From the NCBI GenBank assembly GCA_964441235.1, contig CAYTUQ010000012.1, forward strand, positions 6,589 to 70,588: 64,000 nt of DNA, written 5' to 3'. A program made the translations under genes and the position numbers. Below the pieces are notes generated by a model. That model made no database searches, was not told where the DNA came from, and saw nothing but the letters and a program-made list of their open reading frames with translations. This document shows, piece after piece, positions 8,573 through 17,137 of this stretch (position 1 is the stretch's first letter; each line of letters begins with the position of its first letter). The stretch comes from BS750m-G69 sp964441235 (GTDB lineage Bacteria > Fidelibacterota > UBA2242).

Positions 8573-9457
8573 GTGATTAGTAGCAAGGGTTCATTCAGTA
8601 TTTTTGGTGCAAGTAGAGTTGGCATTTCTCTTGCGTACCATTTTCATAGAGCGGGGTATTCTCCTGAATTTGTCTGGAACAGGTCTGAAGAAGGACTGAA
8701 TAAAGCTCTCAGATGGGTTCCATTCAAGTATGAATCAACTTCTATTAAAGATTTTCAGGGGAAAAGTAACTGGATAATAATCTCAGTTTCAGATGATGCA
8801 ATTGAATCTATTGCTCAGAAATTGGCAGAATCTGTTGATAATTTGAACAATGTAAATGCTTTTCATACATCCGGAATCCTGAGTTCGGAGGTTTTGAATC
8901 CTCTTAAAGAGAATGGGTACAGAACAGGCTCTTTTCACCCGGTACTCAGTGTGCCTGATATTAGAACAGGCATTAGAAAAATGCCTTCTGCTGTTTTTAC
9001 CTGTGAAGGTAAGATTCAGAAAGAGTTAGTAGTATTAGCGGAAAGGATTGGTGGAAAAGGTATACAACTAACACATGAGCAAAAAGAACTTGTACATGTC
9101 TCATCTGTGTTTCTGAGCAATTACTCAATTTCGCTCATTGCTGCTGTTAAAGAATTGTGTAAGAAAAAGGGATTATCAGAAGATAAAACAAGAATGATTC
9201 TGAAAGGATTGTCAGAACAGGCTGTTGAAAATGGCTGGAATAAATCACTTTCAGATGCATTAACAGGACCGATTGTGAGAGGCGATGTTAAGACTATTAA
9301 AAAGCATCTTGAGTTATTGGATGAATATCCTGATTTGAAAAAACTTTATGCAGATTTTGGTAGTCTTGCTGTGAATATGCTTGCACCAAAAGATGTCTTT
9401 CAAAGCGAAAAGGTTTTAGAACTGTTTCTAGATACTATAGAAAAAATGGAAGATTGA
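8573..9457 (+). CDS. Rossmann / DUF2520 oxidoreductase-like protein
   Basis: A 294-residue protein with an N-terminal NAD(P)-type Rossmann fold (FSIFGASRVGISLAYHF, a GxSxxG variant) and a C-terminal helical DUF2520 domain (HVSSVFLSNYSISLIAA, then ALTGPIVRGD at about 226-235). The architecture is like F420/NADP reductases and ketopantoate-type dehydrogenases. No substrate is known for this family. It starts with GTG 34 bases after the Memo gene, so they may share a transcript. Confidence 0.8.
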   Translation: MISSKGSFSIFGASRVGISLAYHFHRAGYSPEFVWNRSEEGLNKALRWVPFKYESTSIKDFQGKSNWIIISVSDDAIESIAQKLAESVDNLNNVNAFHTSGILSSEVLNPLKENGYRTGSFHPVLSVPDIRTGIRKMPSAVFTCEGKIQKELVVLAERIGGKGIQLTHEQKELVHVSSVFLSNYSISLIAAVKELCKKKGLSEDKTRMILKGLSEQAVENGWNKSLSDALTGPIVRGDVKTIKKHLELLDEYPDLKKLYADFGSLAVNMLAPKDVFQSEKVLELFLDTIEKMED

Positions 9458-9509
9458 GTAGTAAAGGATTAATAAATTTTTCTTTTTTCATATTAATTGG
9501 AAGCGAATT

Positions 9510-9968
9510 ATGAAGAAGTTATTAGTGACATTTATTGTTCTGACTTTTTGTATTCAGGCATTTCCACAGGAAAGGAAAATGTTCTGGGATGGATACGATT
9601 GGGCTGCTGTTGATAAAATTACTGAGGAGTACCCGGAGTACAACGTTTGGATAAAAAGTGCATGCCTGAGTGGACTTTTTGAAGGAAAAATGTTTTACAA
9701 GCTGAAAGCAATGCCATTGCATAATTCAGTGATTGATACACTTTTTACCGCTTTAATAGAACCTTCAAGTGTCCGTTCTCTAATTGGGGGATTGGACATG
9801 TTTTATCAAGATATATCTAATGAATATATACCGATTCCACTGGCTCTGATTGCAACTATTATGGTTCAGAATGATTATTCTAAATCAGAAGTTGATAAAT
9901 TTATTTTGGAAAGTAAAAACTGGATAAATGAAATAACTATCAGTATTCTAAATAACTATCATCCCTAG
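9510..9968 (+). CDS. Small secreted protein of unknown function
   Basis: A 152-residue protein with a clear signal peptide (MKKLLVTFIVLTFCIQAFPQ, cleavage near residue 20). The mature part is mixed helix, with no cysteines after residue 60 and no motif that I recognise. The ATG is preceded by GGAAGCG. It stands alone between the DUF2520 gene and the four-helix-bundle gene. Confidence 0.6.
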   Translation: MKKLLVTFIVLTFCIQAFPQERKMFWDGYDWAAVDKITEEYPEYNVWIKSACLSGLFEGKMFYKLKAMPLHNSVIDTLFTALIEPSSVRSLIGGLDMFYQDISNEYIPIPLALIATIMVQNDYSKSEVDKFILESKNWINEITISILNNYHP

Positions 9969-10000
9969 GAGTCGAAACAACGAATAATGAAAGAAGACCC

Positions 10001-10036
10001 TGAAATATCAAATATCAAATATCAAATTGCAAATTA
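10001..10036. repeat. AT-rich left arm flanking the four-helix-bundle gene
   Basis: AAATATCAAATATCAAAT-type sequence here matches, in reverse orientation, the TTTGAAATTTAGTATTTG region at 10471-10508. The gene at 10049-10474 sits exactly between the arms. The same arms surround the non-coding element at 62602-62730. Confidence 0.5.
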
Positions 10037-10048
10037 AGGATAGGTGCT

Positions 10049-10474
10049 GTGAATTCTGAAGAATTATCTGATAGATTTTTAGATTATGCTACATCGATTA
10101 TTATTTTGTTAAAAAGCCTTGGAAATAGTTATCAAGGTAAACATATAAGTAAACAGTTATTGCGCTCCGCAACTTCTTGTGGAGCAAACTACGAAGAAGC
10201 CAGAGCAGCTGAAAGTAAAGCAGATTTTAGTCATAAATTGCCCCGAAGGGGTGCCTTTCTCAAAGAGACTTCTTCGGAGCGGCACAAATTGTATTATCCC
10301 AAAGGGATCCCTAAGGGAAAGGAACTGAGAGAATCAAGGTTTTGGATTCGATTAATTAAAAGAGCAAGTTTGATTCCGAAAGATAAAATTTCACCAATTC
10401 TTAGTGAAACCGATGAACTTATTAAAATAATTGCAAAATCAGTTGTTACATCAAAGATAAAAAAAATAATTTGA
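10049..10474 (+). CDS. Four-helix-bundle (23S rRNA IVS-type) protein with an inserted segment
   Basis: The start (SDRFLDYATSIIILLKSL ... ISKQLLRSATSCGANYEEARAAESKADFSHKL) and the end (KELRESRFWIRLIKRA) are those of the four-helix-bundle family named after 23S rRNA intervening-sequence proteins. Normally HKL is followed about four residues later by KELRESR. Here about 26 extra residues, PRRGAFLKETSSER and onward (codons 65-91), are inserted in frame. They are encoded by a palindrome-rich stretch. The normal protein is about 115-120 residues, this one 141. The insert lies between helices 2 and 3, so the fold may survive as a longer loop. Start is GTG; flanking AT-rich inverted arms suggest a mobile cassette. 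Confidence 0.75.
   Translation: MNSEELSDRFLDYATSIIILLKSLGNSYQGKHISKQLLRSATSCGANYEEARAAESKADFSHKLPRRGAFLKETSSERHKLYYPKGIPKGKELRESRFWIRLIKRASLIPKDKISPILSETDELIKIIAKSVVTSKIKKII
10241..10321. repeat. Palindromic element inserted in frame in a coding sequence
   Basis: The segment contains CCCCGAAGGGG at 10241-10251, then CTTCTTCGGAG and TCCCAAAGGGATCCCTAAGGGA. Similar AAAGGGATCTCTT and CGGAG motifs occur in intergenic repeats at 17990-18035, 24410-24440 and 62632-62700. It interrupts a conserved helix junction without shifting the frame. Confidence 0.6.
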
Positions 10475-10513
10475 AATTTAGTATTTGCTATTTGAATTTT
10501 GAAATAACATCCA

Positions 10514-10529
10514 TCCCGAGGCGTCGGGA
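10514..10529. repeat. TCCCGA-GGCG-TCGGGA palindrome
   Basis: Same arms as the palindromes at 75, 34378 and 40725. A second hairpin with GTCTGC/GCAGAC arms lies at about 10579-10605, in the same gap before the convergent minus-strand gene. Confidence 0.6.
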
Positions 10530-10641
10530 CAAATAATAATGAAAGTACATTCCTATCAATGTTATATTTGTGAAATTCGTCTGCCTGTGCGTAGCATGCA
10601 GACAGGTGTAATTCTTGGACTACTTTCATATAAAATAGCAT

Positions 10642-11052
10642 CTATTCTTCTTTAAGTATAAGCTCCCCACAATGAGGGCAGATAAGATATTCTTCTTTTT
10701 CACCAAAGAAGCGGAGGTTAGTTATACGAAATCTGGCGGTTCCGGACATATTCGGGCGTTGTGTGATTATTGCCTCACGGGACCTGGTGCTATCCGGTTC
10801 CATTGGAACGTTATAAACGTGTGCAATATTCAATTGCTTTTTTTCTACCACTCTTTCGGAATTGTCATAAATATCTACATATCCGGAGACTTCGCTTATT
10901 GATTTATCTGACACATTTTGAATTTCAACAGTAATACTCAAGAGGTCGTTATCAAGTTCTTTAAGAACAACGTTGTTGATTTGTACAGTTTCCTGAGCGA
11001 ACAACACAACAAATGTCGATATGAAAATTAAAAATATCGCAAATCGTTTCAT
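10642..11052 (-). CDS. Secreted FxLYD-like protein with a C-terminal zinc-ribbon-like end
   Basis: A 136-residue minus-strand protein. It has a signal peptide (MKRFAIFLIFISTFVVLFAQ), then a beta-rich domain with LSITVEIQNVSDKSISEVSGYVDIYD, a pattern like FxLYD/CARDB-type domains. The C-terminus is LICPHCGEL, half of a zinc ribbon. An exported protein with a single CxxC could bind metal as a dimer or form a disulfide; this is inference. It is one of only three minus-strand genes called in the window and faces the four-helix-bundle gene. Confidence 0.6.
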   Translation of the reverse strand: MKRFAIFLIFISTFVVLFAQETVQINNVVLKELDNDLLSITVEIQNVSDKSISEVSGYVDIYDNSERVVEKKQLNIAHVYNVPMEPDSTRSREAIITQRPNMSGTARFRITNLRFFGEKEEYLICPHCGELILKEE

Positions 11053-11291
11053 TGTTACCTCATAAATTTTTCTTAATATAGATTATATTAAAGCGAGAGT
11101 CAAGTTTTGGATTAAAGATTTAATTTTCTTTAGATAGTGAATGTGCTCAATATCACATTTTTGTAAGCTTTGCTGCTTTTTAGAATAGTTGAAAGGAAAT
11201 AGTGCTCTTAGTAAATCATGTTTGATTTTACTAAATTTAGAAGTGTAGGTTTTGATCAAGAAATAGTGGCTTAATAAATTTGGGTGATGAA

Positions 11292-12818
11292 ATGAGTAGT
11301 TGGGTAATATCGGGGGATAATCTAACACTGGAAATGATTACAACTTTTTTGAGATCAAAGGGCAAGGTTTCTATTGAGGAAAATGCTGCAAAAAGTGTCA
11401 AAGCCGCACGTAAAACAGTTCTTGAAATGATCAATAAGGGAAAAGTAGTTTACGGAATTAATACCGGTTTTGGCAAACTTAGCCAGGTTAAAATTCCTCT
11501 GAATGAATTAGAATCTCTGCAGATAAATCTGCTCAGAAGCCATGCCTGTGGTGTCAGCGAATCTGTTGATACAGATATAGTAGTCCTTATGATGTTTCTG
11601 AAAATTAATAACCTGTCCGCAGGTTATTCCGGTTGCTCTTTGGAAGTTATAAATAAATTGATAGAATTACTTAATAAGAAAATATATCCGATTGTTCCAA
11701 GAAGAGGTTCCGTTGGGGCAAGCGGTGACCTGGCGCCTCTTGCACATATGTCCTTACCGCTAATTGGTGAAGGAGAAGTGTTGTATAAAAACAAACGATG
11801 TCAGTCAGAAGATTTAGTGAAGCAGGGAATATATGAGCCCATTAAGTTAGGACCCAAAGATGGCTTATCGCTTATTAATGGTACTCAGTACTCAACAGCC
11901 CTTCTTACATCAGCGCTGATTCAGTCGAAGGATTTAGTGCTTTTATCAGAGCTTGCTGCTTCAATGAGTATTGAGGCAGTTCTTTCTACGGATGTTCCTT
12001 TCAGAAGAGAGATTCAGGAACTCAGGCGTCAGAAAGGGCAAAAAGTGGTTGCAAAACATGTCAGGAATTTTCTAAAAAATAGCGAGATAGTTGAATCACA
12101 TAAAAATTGTGAAAAGGTTCAAGACCCTTACAGTTTCCGTTGTGTGCCGCAAGTATTAGGTGCGGTTAGAGATTCAATTAACTTTGTTCAGGAAATCGTG
12201 GAGAATGAATTCAATGCCGTAACTGATAATCCACTTGTTTTTTCTGATTCCGGTGAAATATTGTCAGGAGGTAACTTCCATGCAGAACCGCTTGCAATGG
12301 CATCCGACCAGCTATCCATCGCCCTCACTGAATTGGGAAATATAAGTGAAAGACGAATTGCGAATCTTACAGACCAATCAGTAAGTGGATTACCCGCATT
12401 TCTTGTTGAATACAGTGGAATAAATTCAGGCTTTATGATAGCACATGTAGCCGCAGCCTCTCTTGCTTCTGAGAATAGAACACTGTCCAATCCCGCTTCT
12501 GTCGGGAATATTCCAACTTCAGCAAATCAGGAAGACCACGTCAGCATGGCACCAGCTGCAGGATTAAAACTTTTACAGATTGTGGAAAATGTCAAGGTGA
12601 TTATATGGATTGAAATGCTGGCAGCAGCTCAGGGAATGGATTTTAGAAGACCTTTAAAGGGTGGAATTGGTTCAGAATTATGCTACAAAAAAGTCCGTTC
12701 TCTTGTAAAATATCTGGATAAAGACAGAATTATGTATGTGGATTTACGACAATATAAAAAACTACTTTCCGATTATACTTTCATAAGAGAGATAAATGAT
12801 ATAGCGGAAAGCAATTAG
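11292..12818 (+). CDS. hutH: Histidine ammonia-lyase
   Basis: Aromatic amino-acid lyase that deaminates histidine to urocanate. The self-processed Ala-Ser-Gly that forms the MIO cofactor is at 143-145 within GSVGASGDLAPLAHM. YGINTGFG, with the catalytic tyrosine, lies at about 49-56. Length is normal for bacterial HutH. The ATG at 11292 follows GGGTGATGA; a TTG at 11282 is out-competed. No hutU, hutI or hutG gene lies nearby, so histidine breakdown would need distant genes, or the enzyme may have another role. A tyrosine or phenylalanine ammonia-lyase is less likely but not excluded. Confidence 0.88.
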   Translation: MSSWVISGDNLTLEMITTFLRSKGKVSIEENAAKSVKAARKTVLEMINKGKVVYGINTGFGKLSQVKIPLNELESLQINLLRSHACGVSESVDTDIVVLMMFLKINNLSAGYSGCSLEVINKLIELLNKKIYPIVPRRGSVGASGDLAPLAHMSLPLIGEGEVLYKNKRCQSEDLVKQGIYEPIKLGPKDGLSLINGTQYSTALLTSALIQSKDLVLLSELAASMSIEAVLSTDVPFRREIQELRRQKGQKVVAKHVRNFLKNSEIVESHKNCEKVQDPYSFRCVPQVLGAVRDSINFVQEIVENEFNAVTDNPLVFSDSGEILSGGNFHAEPLAMASDQLSIALTELGNISERRIANLTDQSVSGLPAFLVEYSGINSGFMIAHVAAASLASENRTLSNPASVGNIPTSANQEDHVSMAPAAGLKLLQIVENVKVIIWIEMLAAAQGMDFRRPLKGGIGSELCYKKVRSLVKYLDKDRIMYVDLRQYKKLLSDYTFIREINDIAESN

Positions 12819-12893
12819 TTTTATTTTCTCCTTTTTTAACAGAGTAAGTTAATTTTTAATATTTTTGAAATTTTTATTTGAGTCGGAGTGAAG

Positions 12894-14360
12894 ATGGATA
12901 GTAAAAAAATTGTTAACGAGGGTTTTACTTTTGATGATGTGTTGTTGATACCGGCACAGTCAAATATTTTACCCAGGGATGTTGTTCTTGGAACAAATCT
13001 TACAAAAAAAATAAGATTAAATATCCCTATTCTAAGTGCGGCTATGGATACGGTCACAGAAGGAGACATGGCGATAGCCATTGCACGTGAAGGGGGAATT
13101 GGAATTCTTCATAAAAACATGAGTATCAATGAACAGGCTGCTGAAGTGGATAGAGTTAAACGCTCAGAAAGTGCTATGATCATAGACCCTATAACGCTTT
13201 CTTCAAATAACACCATAAGAGAAGCATTGGGAGTTATGTCGAAATACTCCGTTTCAGGTATTCCTATTGTTGATAATGGGCGGCTTAAAGGAATTCTTAC
13301 CAATCGCGATATCCGTTTCGAGACCAATCTCGATCTTCTAATCTCTGAAAGAATGACGAGTAAAAATTTAATAACTGCTCCCGAAGGTACCACACTTGAA
13401 GAAGCAGAGGAAATTCTACAAAAGCACCGGATCGAAAAGCTTCTTGTTGTTGATGAATCAGGGTGTTTAAAAGGGCTTATCACAGTGAAGGATATTTTAA
13501 AAAAGAAGAAATTTCCTAACGCTGTAAAAGATTCGATCGGTCGTCTGCGTGTCGGCGCCGCAATCGGAATAACGAAGGATTCAATTCAGCGTGCAGAGAG
13601 ATTGGTTCAGGAACAGGTTGATGTTTTAGTAGTTGATACTGCTCATGCTCATTCTGGTGGAGTTTTAAATATGGTCCGGAAAATAAAGAAAAAATTTCCT
13701 GATGTTGACTTAATAGTGGGAAATGTAGCTACAAAGGACGGGATTAAGGCGTTAATAGATGCTGGTGCTGATTCAGTTAAAGTTGGCATTGGTCCTGGTG
13801 CTATCTGCACAACGCGAGTTATAGCGGGGGTAGGCGTGCCGCAGCTTACTGCAATTATTGACTGTAGTGAAGAGGCATTAAAATCGGGAATTCCGGTTAT
13901 AGCGGATGGCGGAGTGCGATATTCAGGGGATATAGCAAAAGCCCTGACTGCAGGAGCAAGTACAGTCATGTTAGGCTCTATTCTTGCGGGTTTGGATGAG
14001 AGTCCTGGAGAGAAGATTCTTTACGATGGACGAGTTTTCAAAGCATATAGAGGGATGGGCTCTGTCCCTGCGATGAGTAAAGGGAGTAAGGACAGATATT
14101 TCCAGGATACAGAGGATGTTAAGAAATTAGTTCCTGAAGGAGTTGAAGGGCTCGTACCTTACCGTGGGTCTCTTCAGGATACAATGCACCAACTCATGGG
14201 CGGATTAAAAGCGTCAATGGGATATTGTGGGACAAAAACTATTAAGGAGTTCCAGAAAAAAGCGAAATTTATCAGAATTTCACAGGCTTCAATAATAGAG
14301 AGCCATCCACATGGTATAAAAATAAGCAAAGAAGCGCCTAATTATAGGTCTGAGAATTGA
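12894..14360 (+). CDS. guaB: IMP dehydrogenase
   Basis: Oxidises IMP to XMP, the committed step of GMP synthesis, with NAD. The catalytic loop GIGPGAICTTRV carries Cys305. Two CBS domains lie at about 92-205, inserted in the TIM barrel in the usual place. The flap GMGSVPAM and the C-terminal VPYRG are present. The length of 488 is standard. I take the ATG at 12894 because CGGAG at 12884-12888 fits it; GTG at 12888 overlaps that site. It complements purN and purH at 32-34 kb. Confidence 0.96.
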   Translation: MDSKKIVNEGFTFDDVLLIPAQSNILPRDVVLGTNLTKKIRLNIPILSAAMDTVTEGDMAIAIAREGGIGILHKNMSINEQAAEVDRVKRSESAMIIDPITLSSNNTIREALGVMSKYSVSGIPIVDNGRLKGILTNRDIRFETNLDLLISERMTSKNLITAPEGTTLEEAEEILQKHRIEKLLVVDESGCLKGLITVKDILKKKKFPNAVKDSIGRLRVGAAIGITKDSIQRAERLVQEQVDVLVVDTAHAHSGGVLNMVRKIKKKFPDVDLIVGNVATKDGIKALIDAGADSVKVGIGPGAICTTRVIAGVGVPQLTAIIDCSEEALKSGIPVIADGGVRYSGDIAKALTAGASTVMLGSILAGLDESPGEKILYDGRVFKAYRGMGSVPAMSKGSKDRYFQDTEDVKKLVPEGVEGLVPYRGSLQDTMHQLMGGLKASMGYCGTKTIKEFQKKAKFIRISQASIIESHPHGIKISKEAPNYRSEN

Positions 14361-14391
14361 TATAATTAAAAGCGCTTAGTGTGGTAAAAAA

Positions 14392-14646
14392 TTATGGAAG
14401 TTTTGCGATATATGCGGCGAGTTTAGATTTTTTATTGGCAGCATTATTTTTATGGATAATACCCTTACTTACAAGGGAGTCGATTATAGAAACAGTTTCT
14501 CGAAAGATTGGTTCTGCTTCTTCCTTAGTCGTTACGCTTTTGACCTTCTTTATCATGGTCTTCATTTTGGATTTATAATTCCTATTTCGCAACCTTGCTT
14601 TTTCTGCCTGACGAATCCGTTTCTGGACAGATATGTTCTTACTCAT
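14392..14646 (-). CDS. rpsT: 30S ribosomal protein S20
   Basis: An 84-residue basic protein with the S20 pattern: SVQKRIRQAEKARLRNRNYKS at the N-terminus, MKTMIKKV in the middle and GIIHKNNAANKKSKLAAYI at the C-terminus. It binds 16S rRNA early in small-subunit assembly. It is on the minus strand, convergent with guaB; the two stops are only about 30 bases apart. As in many bacteria it stands alone rather than in a ribosomal operon. Confidence 0.93.
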   Translation of the reverse strand: MSKNISVQKRIRQAEKARLRNRNYKSKMKTMIKKVKSVTTKEEAEPIFRETVSIIDSLVSKGIIHKNNAANKKSKLAAYIAKLP

Positions 14647-14761
14647 TTAATTCCTTTCAAAGTGTTTTCAAAAAGTATGCAAAGTTATTTAAATAGTTAA
14701 TGAAATTCAAAGGAAAAAACAGAGAAAATAGTTGGTAGTTTTTTAAGATGGATTATAAGAT

Positions 14762-15496
14762 TTGATTTATCTGACCAATTTTAACATTTTACTGCTGGGT
14801 CAATTATTGCAAATTAATATTAGATATGCAACACTGTTTATTATCCTGAAGATCCTTTGCGAGATTGTAATATTAATTATTCTAATGTTGTTTCTTGCAC
14901 TCCTTTTTAGAACAATCATATTTATTAGAGGAAAATTTTCGGATGGTAAAAATATTATTGAGTCAAACACTTCATTATTTTTGAACTCGGTAAATGTTAT
15001 TGCGTCTTATGATTTTATGTTATCTGAATTATATCTGAAGATTGGATTATTTCGTTTTTGTATTTATAAGCATTTATTGAAAAGAGATGGTAAAGTAAAG
15101 GCTGATGAAACGCCATTAAAGCGTAAAAAAGAAAAAGGTAAGAAAAAGCTTACTATATCTATGTTTTCCGTACGAGAATGGATTGGATTAGGTCAAGAAG
15201 CCATACCACGTTTTTTCAGGATATTTCAAAAAGATAAATTTACTGGAAAATTAAGAATAGGACTCGGAAATCCTGCATTGACAGGTTTTTTTATGGGAGC
15301 ATATTATTTGCTTAAATCCTTGATATCTGATTTTAAGGATGTTTCTATATCTCCAAATTTTATTCAAAAAGAGGTTAAAGGAGAAATATCCTTAGCTGGC
15401 TCAATAAGATTGATTAAATTAATTCCAATGGTTATTTTTGCTTATAGAAAAATATTGAGTGGAAAGAAGAGATTAAAAGCGAGAGGCAAAATATGA
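14762..15496 (+). CDS. DUF2953-like membrane protein
   Basis: A 244-residue protein with one strong N-terminal membrane segment (about 24-51), a Lys-rich linker, and a C-terminal segment with LRIGLGNPALTGFFMGAYY and ISPNFIQKEVKGEISLAGS. This matches the DUF2953 pattern in which a GxGDPAxTG-like motif is followed by PxF. In Firmicutes DUF2953 genes lie next to the GerW/YtfJ gene, as here. The start is uncertain: TTG at 14762 has no good ribosome site and later TTGs are possible. It overlaps the next gene by four bases. Confidence 0.65.
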   Translation: MIYLTNFNILLLGQLLQINIRYATLFIILKILCEIVILIILMLFLALLFRTIIFIRGKFSDGKNIIESNTSLFLNSVNVIASYDFMLSELYLKIGLFRFCIYKHLLKRDGKVKADETPLKRKKEKGKKKLTISMFSVREWIGLGQEAIPRFFRIFQKDKFTGKLRIGLGNPALTGFFMGAYYLLKSLISDFKDVSISPNFIQKEVKGEISLAGSIRLIKLIPMVIFAYRKILSGKKRLKARGKI

Positions 15497-15864
15497 TAGA
15501 GAGTTTGGTTGATACTTTGTTGGATAAATTGAAGGATATTGTTGCATCGGAAACAGTTGTAGGAAAGCCAGTTGAAACTCCTGAGGCGACAGTCATTCCT
15601 GTTAGTAAAATATCACTTGGCTTTGGTGCTTGTGGGGGCAGTAGTATTGAGACTGCCAAGGATAAAGGAAAAGGAAGTGGAACCGGTGGCGGAGCTGTGA
15701 TTGAACCCGTAGCAATTATCTCAATCTGCAAAGGAGAGGTAAAAGTACATAAGTTAAAAGATAAGGGAGTGGATTTTGGAAAGATTATAGAACTGGTACC
15801 GGATTTGATAGGCAAGTTTAGTAAATTGAAAAAGGCAGGAAAAGGAAAGGATAAAAAAGAGTAG
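15493..15864 (+). CDS. gerW: GerW (YtfJ) family protein
   Basis: A 123-residue protein with VVGKPVETPEATVIPVSKIS, the Gly-rich stretch FGACGGSS and then GGGAVIEPVAIISI. This is the signature of the GerW/YtfJ family, known from sporulation and germination in Bacillus but also found in non-sporulating phyla. The C-terminus is a Lys-rich tail. Its overlap with the DUF2953-like gene supports a functional pair. In a Gram-negative lineage the role is unknown. Confidence 0.82.
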   Translation: MIESLVDTLLDKLKDIVASETVVGKPVETPEATVIPVSKISLGFGACGGSSIETAKDKGKGSGTGGGAVIEPVAIISICKGEVKVHKLKDKGVDFGKIIELVPDLIGKFSKLKKAGKGKDKKE

Positions 15865-15944
15865 GATTCTAAAGTGGAGAACTTTGATGACCGAAACTTT
15901 TCCTTGTATTTATTAGTCTCTCCAATTATTTTAAGGGGAAAAAA

Positions 15945-16628
15945 GTGATTATGAAAAGTTTAATTTTAAAAAATATTCCAATATTTGCTGATTTAAAAGA
16001 CGATATTCTTGAAAAAATCTACTACCTGTTGCAAAAGCGTGTCTATAAACGTGATAATATGATCTTAATGGAAGAAGATTTTGGGGATACTTTGTTTTTC
16101 TTGAACAAGGGCAGTGTTAAAATTACCAGACTAAGCGATGATGGTCGCGAAGTAATACTTTCTACTCTGGGTGAAGGTGACTTTTTTGGTGAAATGTCCA
16201 TTTTTGATGGTGAAAGCCGGTCCGCAAATGTTGTTGCTCTTGAAGATTCGGAAGTATATATATTGAAACGAGCTGATTTCCTTGATTTGCTTGAAAAATA
16301 TCCCAAAATCGCTATCGCATTTTTGCAAGAGTTAGCAACTCGTTTACGAAAGTCTGATCAACAAATAGAGGGGCTCTCACTTAGTGATGCGGAAAGTCGT
16401 ATTGCTATGACTCTATTAAGGCTTGCCGAAGAACTGGGAGTGATAAAGATGGGACAGGTTATTATCAATAATCTACCGTATCAGCAGGATATTGCTAATA
16501 TGGCTGGTACTTCCCGTGAAACGGTTTCAAGAATGCTTACACTTTTACAGCGAAAGGGTTTTATCCAAAAGCAGGGACGAAAACTTACTATTACAAATTA
16601 TGACGAGTTTGTTAAGCAGTTTGGATAA
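15945..16628 (+). CDS. Crp/Fnr-family transcription regulator
   Basis: A 227-residue regulator with an N-terminal cyclic-nucleotide-binding beta-roll (about 10-125) and a C-terminal Crp-type helix-turn-helix (PYQQDIANMAGTSRETVSRML, about 168-188). In the nucleotide pocket GEMSIFDGESRSANV keeps the Glu and the Arg-Ser pair that contact cAMP in Crp. There is no cysteine cluster, so it is not an Fe-S Fnr. AAGGGG at 15933-15938 places the start at GTG 15945 rather than ATG 15951. Targets are not evident from the window. Confidence 0.88.
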   Translation: MIMKSLILKNIPIFADLKDDILEKIYYLLQKRVYKRDNMILMEEDFGDTLFFLNKGSVKITRLSDDGREVILSTLGEGDFFGEMSIFDGESRSANVVALEDSEVYILKRADFLDLLEKYPKIAIAFLQELATRLRKSDQQIEGLSLSDAESRIAMTLLRLAEELGVIKMGQVIINNLPYQQDIANMAGTSRETVSRMLTLLQRKGFIQKQGRKLTITNYDEFVKQFG

Positions 16629-17137
16629 TCATCATATTATAAGACTGTAGTAAATAAAATAAATACAGCAAAAATAGACAGAGTGCTGAGAATAAATTAA
16701 TACGAAGTCTAATATTCTCAGGTAATAAATGTGTCTCTAAACTATTTAATAAGTTATATTGAGAGATAATTCACTCGAAGGAATTTCCTCAGAGGTGATT
16801 AACCGAATTAATTTGTTAAATCAATCCCTATAGATGGAACTGAGACAACTATTAGATTAGATTTGCCTAAGACTTCACATATCAGTTTATTCATTCACGA
16901 TATTAAAGAGTGGGTAATAGTGAAACTGTTTGATACGAGCAAGCCTTGCGGTTGTCACAACGTTATTTGTAATGGAAAGGATAGATAGACATTTATACAA
17001 ATCCTGCACAGATTGTTTTATTCCATCCTCTAAACATATAAATTACAGGGGCAAATCTTGCTATTTGTATAATTTCTCAAATTTGTTATGTTTAAACTGA
17101 ACAATATCAAAAAGGTTAGTTAAAAACATTAAAATTA
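16629..17137. other. 509-bp gap without a recognisable gene
   Basis: No open frame of useful length and no known RNA motif is evident between the Crp-type regulator and tatC. Scattered short inverted segments exist (for example GGAAAGGAT at 16974 and ATTCCATCC near 17020), but none is strong. It could hold a promoter region, a small RNA or a decayed gene. Confidence 0.35.
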
